The notes under the pieces: model-generated
The model's input: only the letters and a program-made list of their open reading frames with translations
The model's database searches: none
Told to the model about the DNA's origin: nothing
Part shown: positions 16,896 to 23,179 of the stretch, one piece after another
How positions within the stretch are numbered: position 1 is the stretch's first letter
Layout: each line of letters opens with the position of its first letter
Made by a program: the position numbers and the translations under genes
Assembly: GCA_032230565.1 (NCBI GenBank)
Contig: JAVXWL010000016.1
Span: 1-28,921 of the forward strand
Length of the DNA: 28,921 nucleotides
Direction of reading: 5' to 3'
DNA from: GCA-003244245 sp032230565
GTDB lineage: Bacteria; Actinomycetota; Actinomycetes; Mycobacteriales; Pseudonocardiaceae

Positions 16896-17468
16896 ATGCT
16901 GATCGAGAGCGAGTTCGAGGTTGCCGCGCCGCTCGAGCAGGTGTGGAAGCACATGCAAGATGTACCCCGGATCGCGCCCTGCCTGCCCGGCGCCGAGCTC
17001 ACTGATGTCAACGGCGACGTGTACAAGGGTCGCGTAACGACCAAGATGGGCCCGGTCAAGATGCAGTTCTCTGGCACTGCCCAGATCGTTGAGCGCAACG
17101 AGTCCGCCAAGCGGATTGTGATGGATGCGTCCGGGTCTGAGGAGAAGGGTAAGGGCCAGGCCAGCATGAAGGTGACCTCGACGATGGTTCCCGCTGGAAG
17201 CGGAACACGCGTCAAGGTGACCCAGGATCTCCAGCTCTCCGGCGCAGCAGCGCAGTTCGGCAGAGGCATGGTTCAGGACGTCACGAGCGTGATCATGCGA
17301 AGCTTCGCCAAGTGCATCGCGGACGACATCGGGCGCGCCCATCGGGGAGAGGCACCGTTGGAGCGTGGTGCGGCCGTTCCAGTCAAGGGCTTCAGCATCG
17401 GCATGCAGGCCATGATGACGGCCCTTAAGCGGTTCTTCGGCGGACTCTTCGGCCGGAAAAGCTCATGA
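16896..17468 (+). CDS. coxG: CoxG, SRPBCC-fold membrane-associated electron-transfer partner
   Basis: This 190-residue CoxG protein has a START/SRPBCC hydrophobic-cavity fold over residues 1-150 (EFEVAAPLEQVWKHMQD, VPRIAPCLPGAELT, YKGRVTTKMGPVKMQFSG). A C-terminal amphipathic segment ends in ALKRFFGGLFGRKSS and looks like a membrane-binding helix. Recent work on mycobacterial CoxG indicates that it extracts menaquinone from the membrane for CO dehydrogenase. The ribosome site AAGGAGAG is 10 bp before ATG 16896. It follows the XdhC-YHS gene by 49 bp and precedes five small membrane proteins, which makes this part of the operon the likely membrane interface. Confidence 0.93.
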   Translation: MLIESEFEVAAPLEQVWKHMQDVPRIAPCLPGAELTDVNGDVYKGRVTTKMGPVKMQFSGTAQIVERNESAKRIVMDASGSEEKGKGQASMKVTSTMVPAGSGTRVKVTQDLQLSGAAAQFGRGMVQDVTSVIMRSFAKCIADDIGRAHRGEAPLERGAAVPVKGFSIGMQAMMTALKRFFGGLFGRKSS

Positions 17469-17498
17469 TAACGATCGGTGAAGAAAGAGAGGCCGGGC

Positions 17499-17762
17499 AT
17501 GTTCTTGTGGTGGATTGGTAACCTGATCCTACTTGTCGTCGCGTTCGTCGTGTATGTGTTGATGCAACGTATCGTCAAGCCGGTAGATCGAATCCGGGAG
17601 ACAGTGGACGCCATCCTGTACAACGGCGTCATTCTCACTGGCGAGCTCGACAACGTCCCAGACCTGTTGGCTGAGACGGACAGCACGGTGAAAGAAGTCT
17701 CCATTGGTGCGACCCGTTACGTGAAACGGGTCGGTCATCTGCTGGGCGCATTGGGAGTCTAG
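17499..17762 (+). CDS. small single-span membrane protein, cox cluster (1 of 5)
   Basis: This 87-residue protein is not in a family I can name. One membrane span sits at the very N-terminus (FLWWIGNLILLVVAFVVYVL). It is followed by a basic patch (QRIVKPVDRIR) and a helical tail with hydrophobic residues spaced three to four apart. By the positive-inside rule the tail is cytoplasmic. ATG 17499 has AAAGAGAGG at the right distance; a GTG at 17478 in frame overlaps no ribosome site. It begins 30 bp after coxG, so it is in the same operon. The tail pattern (I..VD.I...L...VPDLL) recurs in the four neighbours of the same type. Confidence 0.75.
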   Translation: MFLWWIGNLILLVVAFVVYVLMQRIVKPVDRIRETVDAILYNGVILTGELDNVPDLLAETDSTVKEVSIGATRYVKRVGHLLGALGV

Positions 17763-17802
17763 CTAGCAGACCTGAGGTTCGAATGAGGAAGAGGAGGTAG
17801 CC

Positions 17803-18030
17803 GTGCCTTTAGTCGCATGGGTCACGCTGGTGCTCGTTGCGGTGGTCGTGGCAATCGTCGGGCTTTCGCTCTTGAAGGTAATTTCGCAACTGAAGCACGT
17901 TTCCTGGACGCTCGGAGCGATTATCGTCGGCGTCAATGCGATCGCGTACCAGACAAGGACGGTTCCCGAGGTTTTGCCTTCGGTTAACGCCAACCTCGCT
18001 CCGGTTCGATCCATGGCTGAACAAGTTTAG
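17803..18030 (+). CDS. small single-span membrane protein, cox cluster (2 of 5)
   Basis: This 75-residue protein has an N-terminal membrane span (LVAWVTLVLVAVVVAIVGLSLL). It is followed by a Lys-containing turn (KVISQLKHVS) and a short helical tail ending in NLAPVRSMAEQV. The predicted topology is N-terminus out, tail in the cytoplasm. The GTG start at 17803 has a strong GAGGAGG five bases upstream. It lies 40 bp after the previous small membrane gene. The tail segment TRTVPEVLPSVNANL resembles the NVPDLLAETDSTV part of its upstream neighbour, suggesting a shared origin. Function unknown. Confidence 0.72.
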   Translation: MPLVAWVTLVLVAVVVAIVGLSLLKVISQLKHVSWTLGAIIVGVNAIAYQTRTVPEVLPSVNANLAPVRSMAEQV

Positions 18031-18084
18031 GACTCCACCAACGACCAGTGAGGTCGGGGTTGGGACCAGATTAAGGGGCATGAT

Positions 18085-18264
18085 ATGCACGAGTTCAACT
18101 GCGGTCACCAGGAATGCGCCTCCCAGTTCACGTCGTCCGACAAGGACAATTTGATGCGGCAGGTTGCGGATCACCTGAAGGAGGTCCACAACGTGCAGAC
18201 AGCGACCCAGACGTTGTTGGGCTACCTGGAGACCACCTGCGTGACCACCACACCGGATCGTTAG
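18085..18264 (+). CDS. DUF1059-like 59-residue zinc-finger-like protein
   Basis: This 59-residue soluble protein begins MHEFNCGHQECASQF. It has the C-x4-C (Cys6, Cys11) and H-x4-H (His30, His35 in ADHLKEVH) pattern that resembles the DUF1059 family of tiny C2H2-like proteins. ATG 18085 is six bases after AAGGGG. The gene is embedded between small membrane-protein genes of the cox operon, with about 55 bp gaps on each side, so it is very likely co-transcribed. The family has no assigned function. A metal-binding or nucleic-acid role is suggested only by the Cys/His pattern. Confidence 0.75.
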   Translation: MHEFNCGHQECASQFTSSDKDNLMRQVADHLKEVHNVQTATQTLLGYLETTCVTTTPDR

Positions 18265-18320
18265 ATCTTGTGATGCCGGCCTGAGAACAAGGAAACTGCT
18301 ACCGAAAGGAGGGCTGCGGG

Positions 18321-18605
18321 ATGATGTTGCTTTTGGAACAGGCGCCCGGGCCCGGTGAAGCGCATCTGTTCGGCTGGTACCTGGGCTTCGCGATCGCTGT
18401 CGTGGTGATCACGGCGGTGGTTGCACTGGTAGCCCCGGTTCTAGTCCTTGCCGCTCGGATCGCTCGTCAGGCACCCCAAATCAATGCGGCGCTGCAGCAA
18501 TCATATCGGAACACGCTACCGTTGGCAGACCTGCGACAGACGATCGACCACGCTGAGGTTATCATCGGCGGTCTGGAACGTGGCCGTGCTCGGCTGGGAG
18601 GTTAG
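18321..18605 (+). CDS. small single-span membrane protein, cox cluster (3 of 5)
   Basis: This 94-residue protein has a short acidic N-terminus (EQAPGPGEAHLFGW), then one long span (YLGFAIAVVVITAVVALVA) extending to PVLVLAAR. An Arg-rich exit and a helical tail (RNTLPLADLRQTIDHAEVI) follow. Positive-inside puts the tail in the cytoplasm. AAAGGAGGG precedes ATG 18321; ATG 18324 is an equal alternative. The N-terminal part looks like that of the next gene (GEAHLFGWYL against EEATFWWLA), so the two are probably paralogues. It ends three bases before that gene's start. Function unknown. Confidence 0.75.
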   Translation: MMLLLEQAPGPGEAHLFGWYLGFAIAVVVITAVVALVAPVLVLAARIARQAPQINAALQQSYRNTLPLADLRQTIDHAEVIIGGLERGRARLGG

Positions 18606-18607
18606 CG

Positions 18608-18937
18608 ATGCCATTTATATTGGGGTACGCAGGCGCGCCTGATGGCTATGCTCCTGAAGAGGCCACGTTCTGGTGGCTCGCTATACTCATGGGCGTCGTC
18701 GTCTTGGTCGTGGTTATTTTATTGCTGAGCTCGCTTGTGTCGATGGTGAAGTCTATCGATCGCAGCGTGGTAGGCGTACGGGACACCCTCCGAGCTATTC
18801 CGGAGAATACCGCCAATTGCTCGCTCATTCCTATCACTGCTGACAGGGTCGACGCGGTATTGGCAGAGGGTCTGCAGCATCACTTGTTCCTAACCAGGGT
18901 TTTGACTGGTTCAGGAACGCCGGTTGGAAAGGGCTAG
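18608..18937 (+). CDS. small single-span membrane protein, cox cluster (4 of 5)
   Basis: This 109-residue protein has an N-terminal stretch without charge clusters (LGYAGAPDGYAPEEATF), one span (WWLAILMGVVVLVVVILLL), then SLVSMVKSIDRSVVGVRD and a helical tail with NTANCSLIPITADRVDAVL. The Lys/Arg after the span predict an inside tail. It follows the previous gene by only two bases and ends two bases before the next, so the three are tightly coupled. Similarity to the preceding protein is visible before and within the span. No known domain is recognised. Confidence 0.75.
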   Translation: MPFILGYAGAPDGYAPEEATFWWLAILMGVVVLVVVILLLSSLVSMVKSIDRSVVGVRDTLRAIPENTANCSLIPITADRVDAVLAEGLQHHLFLTRVLTGSGTPVGKG

Positions 18938-18939
18938 AT

Positions 18940-19302
18940 ATGACTCTTATTGTCCTGACCGTAGTCGTCATCTTGGCACTGACCGCTGTTCTGGCGATTT
19001 TTCTCTTCATCATCGGCGTGCTCCTCAATCGGGTCGCAGACAACCTCGATGACTGCTTGGGGAACGTTAAGCTGATCGCCAAGCAGGCCGAGACGATCAT
19101 CCCCGGTGTTGAGCACATCAACCGCACTGGTGGGGTTGTTGCAGGCGCGCTGCCGCTGCTGTACGGCGGTGCTGAGCGCATCGCAACCAAGTTGGCTCCT
19201 CCCGTTCCAGCTCCGGTTAACGGCCACACCAACGTGCCAGCTTCGGGTCGGCGCCGTTCTCGTCTGATGGACACGGTTGGCATCCGCGACCGGCACCATT
19301 AA
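18940..19302 (+). CDS. small single-span membrane protein, cox cluster (5 of 5)
   Basis: This 120-residue protein starts directly with a long span (LIVLTVVVILALTAVLAIF, continuing to FIIGVLL). It continues with NRVADNLDDCLGNVKLIAK and a helical tail (QAETIIPGVEHINRTGGVV). A Pro/Arg-rich end follows (PPVPAPVNGH, SGRRRSRLMD). The tail is predicted to be cytoplasmic. The tail core resembles that of the other four small membrane proteins (hydrophobic heptads with a central Ile-Pro or Val-Pro). It is the last gene of the plus-strand cox operon; the hairpin at 19346-19383 follows 43 bp downstream. Function unknown. Confidence 0.77.
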   Translation: MTLIVLTVVVILALTAVLAIFLFIIGVLLNRVADNLDDCLGNVKLIAKQAETIIPGVEHINRTGGVVAGALPLLYGGAERIATKLAPPVPAPVNGHTNVPASGRRRSRLMDTVGIRDRHH

Positions 19303-19345
19303 GGATCTCTTTCAGTCCTCCGTCGGTAGCAGGGGATTGGTAACA

Positions 19346-19383
19346 AATAGTGGGCAGTGACCATGTGGTCACTGCCCACTATT
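19346..19383. terminator. bidirectional hairpin terminator between the two cox half-operons
   Basis: There is a perfect 17-bp inverted repeat: left arm 19346-19362, loop ATGT, right arm 19367-19383. The arms begin and end with A/T-rich AATA and TATT, giving a short T-tract at the 3' side on both strands. It sits between the converging ends of the fifth small membrane gene and the GIY-YIG-like gene, so it can stop transcription from both directions. Confidence 0.85.
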
Positions 19384-19402
19384 ACGTCCTACTACAGGTC
19401 GT

Positions 19403-19918
19403 TTACTTGGATGCTTCGTCGCCGGGCGTACTGCCAGTAACAGCATTGCCACCTGCCCCACCGCTACCGACTGCGTTTTGACTCGGGCCACCTCCGGGCC
19501 CTCGTTGGGCGAGCGGTCCAGTCAACTCGGACTGATACGATCCGATCCACTCGTCCTTCCATGCCGTGTCGTACTTCTGCTCGTTGCAGTACGGGTTGTA
19601 GACGGCGGTGAGCTCCTGGGTGATCTGCTCGCGGTGCGAGCGAGCCCAACCGGCGACCTCGTAGGTGCAGATGTGCAGCTTCCAGCGCGTGCCGGCCCGG
19701 CCGATCCAGCAGTTCGCCCGCGGATGCTTGAACGGGAAGCCAGCCTCGGCCATGTTGTCTGCGTGGCCTACGTAGATGACCGCATACCGATCGGGCTTGT
19801 TCTCGGCATCGTGTTTGTACATGATCGCGAAAACAGCGGGTCTAGCGGGTGGTGTCCAGCCGCCGAGGATCCGCGGACCCTCGAACGAGTAGCCGGCTAG
19901 GGATCCAAGGCGAATCAT
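19403..19918 (-). CDS. degenerate GIY-YIG-like protein, last gene of the coxDE operon
   Basis: This 171-residue protein is unnamed. A GIY-YIG-like layout is visible: PAVFAIMYKHD (in place of GIY), YAVIYVGHADNM (the YIG strand) and FKHPRANCWIGRAG. EQITQELTAVYNPYCNEQ follows, which looks like the family's conserved Glu and final Asn. The catalytic Arg after YIG is not obvious, so the protein may bind rather than cut nucleic acid. The last 45 residues are Gly/Ser/Ala-rich and disordered. ATG 19918 overlaps the stop of an eight-codon leader (ATGA). It follows the 96-residue gene by 96 bp containing a hairpin. The family call is tentative. Confidence 0.6.
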   Translation of the reverse strand: MIRLGSLAGYSFEGPRILGGWTPPARPAVFAIMYKHDAENKPDRYAVIYVGHADNMAEAGFPFKHPRANCWIGRAGTRWKLHICTYEVAGWARSHREQITQELTAVYNPYCNEQKYDTAWKDEWIGSYQSELTGPLAQRGPGGGPSQNAVGSGGAGGNAVTGSTPGDEASK

Positions 19919-19938
19919 TTCCGAACCTGCGTGTTCAT
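19915..19938 (-). other. candidate leader mini-ORF coupled to the GIY-YIG-like gene
   Basis: ATG 19938 stands ten bases after GAGGA, a better ribosome site than that of the downstream gene. It encodes MNTQVRK, and its stop overlaps the next start as ATGA (19918-19915). Reinitiation could control the downstream gene. Alternatively it is chance. Confidence 0.35.
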
Positions 19939-19961
19939 CTAAAATGTCCTCGTGTTGTGTG

Positions 19962-19993
19962 ACGCTCGGCTGAGGGTGCTATGAGCCGAGCGT
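19962..19993. other. intercistronic hairpin, 10-bp stem
   Basis: ACGCTCGGCT (19962-19971) and AGCCGAGCGT (19984-19993) are perfect inverted copies separated by 12 bases. The hairpin lies between the 96-residue gene and the GIY-YIG-like gene. No T-run follows on the minus strand, so it may stabilise or process the message, or reduce expression of the last gene, rather than act as a full terminator. Confidence 0.6.
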
Positions 19994-20014
19994 AGGACGG
20001 CACATGCCTCGGCG

Positions 20015-20305
20015 TCACAAGTCGTCGGCTTCGTCCTCGTCCTCGCTCGTAGCCTCGACGCGCACGATCGGGTAGACCGGCAATCCGGCCTTCTCCACTG
20101 CGCTGACGAAGTGTTCCTTGCCCTTAGTAATCGCGTCCTCGCGGTTGTCGGCGAACACGATGACCTGGGCACCATAGCGGTTGGTGCCGATCCCAGTTGC
20201 GATGCCGTTCATGGGCGCGACTGCGTCGGCCAGCTCGACGACCTCTTCCAGCTTCATCACGCGGTCACCCTGCGCCTCGATACCGACGCTCCATCTGATC
20301 AACAT
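20015..20305 (-). CDS. unknown 96-residue acidic-tailed protein downstream of coxE
   Basis: This is a small soluble protein that I do not recognise. It has an alpha/beta-looking body (VELADAVAPMNGIATGIGTNR, YGAQVIVFADNREDA, GLPVYPIVRVEA) and a strongly acidic end (TSEDEDEADDL). ATG 20305 has AGGAGA about nine bases upstream. It starts 13 bp after the coxE stop, so it is in the coxDE operon. No Cys or His cluster, signal peptide or span is present. Its position suggests an accessory to the CoxD/CoxE maturation step, which is inference. Confidence 0.7.
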   Translation of the reverse strand: MLIRWSVGIEAQGDRVMKLEEVVELADAVAPMNGIATGIGTNRYGAQVIVFADNREDAITKGKEHFVSAVEKAGLPVYPIVRVEATSEDEDEADDL

Positions 20306-20318
20306 AGACTTCGGTCTC

Positions 20319-21443
20319 CTAGCCGAGCTGCGGAAGTAGGACGGCGAGTTCTTCGAGGCTGCTCAGGTCGTGGCCCGATAGAATCACGTCAATGTGTGGT
20401 GCGGCCGCCATCATGCCCACGGTTTGTGGCTGATAGTCGGGATTGTCGCCCTTGTGCGGGTTCATCCACACAATGTTGTGACACAACCTAGAGAGCCGCT
20501 CCATAGAATCCGAGAGCAGTTCAGGATCGCCCCGGTCGAGGCCATCGGAACAGATCACCACGACGCCGCCGCGGCACATTCCGCGACGGCCCCACTTGCG
20601 TAGGAATAGGTCGATCGCCTCGCCGATTCGCGTGCCGCCTTCCCAGTCGACCACCAGCTTGGCGGCGCGCTCTAGCGCCTCGTCCGGCTTGCGGCTTTGC
20701 AGTGGCTTGGTGACGTGGGACAAACGTGTTCCGAAGCAGAACACCTCGACTTTTTGGGAGGCGCGCTTCGCGGAGTAGGCGAACTGCAGCAACGCTCGAG
20801 AGTAGTTCGACATCGAACCGGATACGTCGAGGATGAGCACAAGCGGACGCAACCGCACTCTACGTTTCCGCCAGTAGAGGTTGACCATCTCGCCGTTGGT
20901 GCGCAGCGACTCACGGATCGTACGGCGCATATCGGGCCTTCGGCCGTCAGTCGCGGTCTTGGTGCGGCGGGTGCGCCGTTTGGGTGGGGTGAACTTGATG
21001 CGCGCCATGATGCGTCGGATCGCAGCGAGCTCTTCTTCAGTGCACTCGCCGAAGGAACGATGTTTGAGCGTCTCGACATTCGACGCCATCAGGCCGAGCA
21101 GGACTTCCTCCTCCTGCTCCTTGCCGGGCTCTGCGGCCGGAATCTGGAACGTCGCCTCAGCTTCAGCAGCCGCCTGAGCCTTGACCTTCAACATCTGTTG
21201 GACCGGGGCGTCGGACGCGAGGAAAAACGATCTGAACACCTCGTTGTACACAGGCAGATCTTCGCGTCGCGTGATCATCGTCGTCCGGCCGGCCCAATAT
21301 AGGTCGACGAGGTCTGTTGGATCGAGCGGAGCCATGGCGGCGCAGTAAGTCAGGATATCTCCCGACCCGACCGCTAATCCCTTGGAGCGTAAAGCGCGGC
21401 CAAAGTCGACGAGCACCGTAACGAAGCCATTGTCACGTGACAT
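20319..21443 (-). CDS. coxE: CoxE, von Willebrand factor A domain maturation protein
   Basis: This 374-residue CoxE-type protein works with the CoxD ATPase in maturing the CO dehydrogenase active site. The VWA domain fills the C-terminal half. Its metal-ion-dependent adhesion site is DVSGSMS (residues 206-212), with a later GGTRIGEA (Thr) and CSDGLDRGD (Asp), so all MIDAS elements are present. The N-terminal half (VDFGRALRSKGLAVG, DLVDLYWAGRTT) matches the family's helical region. It follows coxD by 27 bp. No strong ribosome site is visible before ATG 21443, so translation may depend on coxD. Confidence 0.93.
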   Translation of the reverse strand: MSRDNGFVTVLVDFGRALRSKGLAVGSGDILTYCAAMAPLDPTDLVDLYWAGRTTMITRREDLPVYNEVFRSFFLASDAPVQQMLKVKAQAAAEAEATFQIPAAEPGKEQEEEVLLGLMASNVETLKHRSFGECTEEELAAIRRIMARIKFTPPKRRTRRTKTATDGRRPDMRRTIRESLRTNGEMVNLYWRKRRVRLRPLVLILDVSGSMSNYSRALLQFAYSAKRASQKVEVFCFGTRLSHVTKPLQSRKPDEALERAAKLVVDWEGGTRIGEAIDLFLRKWGRRGMCRGGVVVICSDGLDRGDPELLSDSMERLSRLCHNIVWMNPHKGDNPDYQPQTVGMMAAAPHIDVILSGHDLSSLEELAVLLPQLG

Positions 21444-21470
21444 CGGCGTTAGACGGATCCGTGAAGTGTC

Positions 21471-22346
21471 TTAGGCATTGGACGTCACTTCGCCTAGGTT
21501 GTCCCTTACCAGCTCAAGATCGTCGCGATCCTTGATGATCGAACCAAGAGTGACATCGGCGGCCCTGGCAGTCAGGCCGGTCTCACCCAGGAACGACAGC
21601 GTGCGAGCCCAGTCGATAGTCTCAGCCACGCCAGGGGGCTTCGCCAGGTCCATTTCGCGAAGCCGATGGACAGCTGCAACGACCTTGCGGGCGAGTGCTT
21701 CGGATACCTCGGGAGCCTGCACAGTGACGATTTCGACCTCTCGGTCAGGATCCGGGTAGCCGATCCAGTGGTACATACAGCGGCGCTTCAAAGCGTCATG
21801 CAGATCGCGCGTGCGGTTTGAGGTCAAGATCACCAGCGGTGGATTCTCCGCCTTAATGGTGCCTATCTCAGGGATGCTGATCTGGAAGTCGGACAGTACC
21901 TCCAGCAGGAATGCCTCGAACTCGTCATCGGCGCGGTCGACCTCGTCGATCAGGAGTACGCACTGGTCGCCGGCCTGGATGGCCTGCATCAGCGGCCGTT
22001 CGAGGAGGAACCGGGGACCGAACAGTTTTTCGATCGCCTCCTCCTCACCGAGGCCCTTATCCGACATTGCGCGGATGTAGAGCAGCTGGCGGGCGTAGTC
22101 CCACTCGTAAAGAGCTTGGTTGGTGTCGATACCTTCGTAGCACTGCAGCCGGATGAGCTTGCGTCCGAACACCGAGGACATCACCTTGGCGATCTCAGTC
22201 TTGCCGACGCCCACCTCACCTTCGAGGAGAATCGGTCGCTGCAGGGAAATCGCCACAAACATCGCCGTCGCCAAGCCACGGTCTGCTAGGTAGTCGCCCC
22301 GGCGCAACGTCTCGGTGAGTTCTGTGACTGTACTCGGATAGTTCAT
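21471..22346 (-). CDS. coxD: CoxD, MoxR-type AAA+ ATPase
   Basis: This 291-residue AAA+ ATPase of the MoxR/CoxD group has Walker A GEVGVGKT (43-50), Walker B LLIDEVDRAD (131-140) and a sensor block LVILTSNRTRDLHDALKRR. In Oligotropha CoxD is needed to build the Mo-S-Cu centre by sulfuration and copper loading. Here it is the start of the tight minus-strand group coxD, coxE, 96-residue protein, GIY-YIG-like protein. AAGGAGACC precedes ATG 22346. The gene is convergent to coxMSL, not in line with it as in many proteobacterial clusters. Confidence 0.94.
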   Translation of the reverse strand: MNYPSTVTELTETLRRGDYLADRGLATAMFVAISLQRPILLEGEVGVGKTEIAKVMSSVFGRKLIRLQCYEGIDTNQALYEWDYARQLLYIRAMSDKGLGEEEAIEKLFGPRFLLERPLMQAIQAGDQCVLLIDEVDRADDEFEAFLLEVLSDFQISIPEIGTIKAENPPLVILTSNRTRDLHDALKRRCMYHWIGYPDPDREVEIVTVQAPEVSEALARKVVAAVHRLREMDLAKPPGVAETIDWARTLSFLGETGLTARAADVTLGSIIKDRDDLELVRDNLGEVTSNA

Positions 22347-22409
22347 CGAGCGGTCTCCTTGACAACCTGGCGGCCGCTGAGCGGCGAGATCGGTCCTGTG
22401 CTGGAACTA

Positions 22410-22433
22410 GCCACGCCCACATGCGGACGTGGC
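22410..22433. other. hairpin upstream of coxD
   Basis: A 9-bp stem (22410-22418 with 22425-22433, including one wobble pair on the transcribed strand) encloses a six-base loop. It lies between the 58-residue gene and coxD. There is no T-run after it, so it may tune read-through or protect the coxD message. Confidence 0.45.
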
Positions 22434-22494
22434 TCGACACAGTGGGACTACCCCATGGAGATCCAAGCCATCGCGGCAGAATCCCAAGGGGAAC

Positions 22495-22671
22495 TTAGTT
22501 AAGCGTTTCGTATCCGCGGCCGTCGTGTTGCATTGCGTTTACGTAGGACGTTGTCTTGGCTATGCCGGTGGTCGCCGGTGCGGCATCCTGACCGATTCGG
22601 TACGAGGTGGTGCGTTCCGATTCGGTAGTGCTGTCAGAAACCTTCGCTTCTGGTTTCTTGCGTCCGAACAT
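22495..22671 (-). CDS. hidden 58-residue hydrophilic protein upstream of coxD
   Basis: This small gene has a very strong ribosome site (AAGGAGGA) followed by ATG 22671. It encodes a 58-residue protein beginning MFGRKKPEAKVSDSTTES, continuing with TSYRIGQDAAPATTG, and ending MQHDGRGYETLN with a TAA stop. It is soluble, rich in Ser/Thr and charged residues, with no known motif. It lies 65 bp after the 109-residue gene and 148 bp before coxD on the same strand. The ribosome site and tidy placement argue that it is real. Function unknown. Confidence 0.6.
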   Translation of the reverse strand: MFGRKKPEAKVSDSTTESERTTSYRIGQDAAPATTGIAKTTSYVNAMQHDGRGYETLN

Positions 22672-22736
22672 CAGGTGTTCCTCCTTGGTATCCGACCCGC
22701 CGCTCGAATGACCGGGGGCTCCATGTGCTTTGTCCG

Positions 22737-23066
22737 CTACTCTTTCTTGTCGGACGATCCGAAGACGAGGTCGCGTACGCTGCCGGCCTCAGAATTGAGC
22801 TTGCCCTCACGCTCGAGCTTGGTCTTCCATGCGGAGCGCAGGTTGTGGCCCACCGCCTGCTTGGTCTGGTCGGGTGCCTCGACGTCGTCAGCCAGCCCCC
22901 CGAAGCCGACCGTCTCCATGCTCTTGCATGGCTTGGTGTTGCCACACGCTTCATCGAGGTCAGCGCTTGACTGACCTTGGGCTTTCCAGATGCCTCGCAG
23001 CGCCGACAGTGCCGCTGCGCCTTCGTCGCTGTCGGTCAGCTTTGCGTTCTCTTGCTCTTGGCTCAT
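22737..23066 (-). CDS. unknown 109-residue protein, upstream of coxD
   Basis: This 109-residue hydrophilic protein begins MSQEQENAKLTDSDEG. It contains a two-Cys motif (CGNTKPC) and a DVEAPDQTKQAVGHNLRSAW segment, and ends RDLVFGSSDKKE. It has no signal peptide or span and matches no family I know. ATG 23066 follows GGAGAGGG; an in-frame start at 23090 lacks a site. It is the first minus-strand gene after sodA (113 bp away) and precedes the 58-residue gene. It could head the coxDE transcript. Two Cys five residues apart could bind metal or form a disulfide, but that is only a possibility. Confidence 0.65.
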   Translation of the reverse strand: MSQEQENAKLTDSDEGAAALSALRGIWKAQGQSSADLDEACGNTKPCKSMETVGFGGLADDVEAPDQTKQAVGHNLRSAWKTKLEREGKLNSEAGSVRDLVFGSSDKKE

Positions 23067-23179
23067 GTTCGCGCACCCTCTCCGATGCAACTAGTCAGGG
23101 GGATTGATGTGAAACCGTACCTGGCTTGGACGTTCACTGGCGAACGGCTGCTCCGTATCGCCGGACCAGGTGGCTACGA

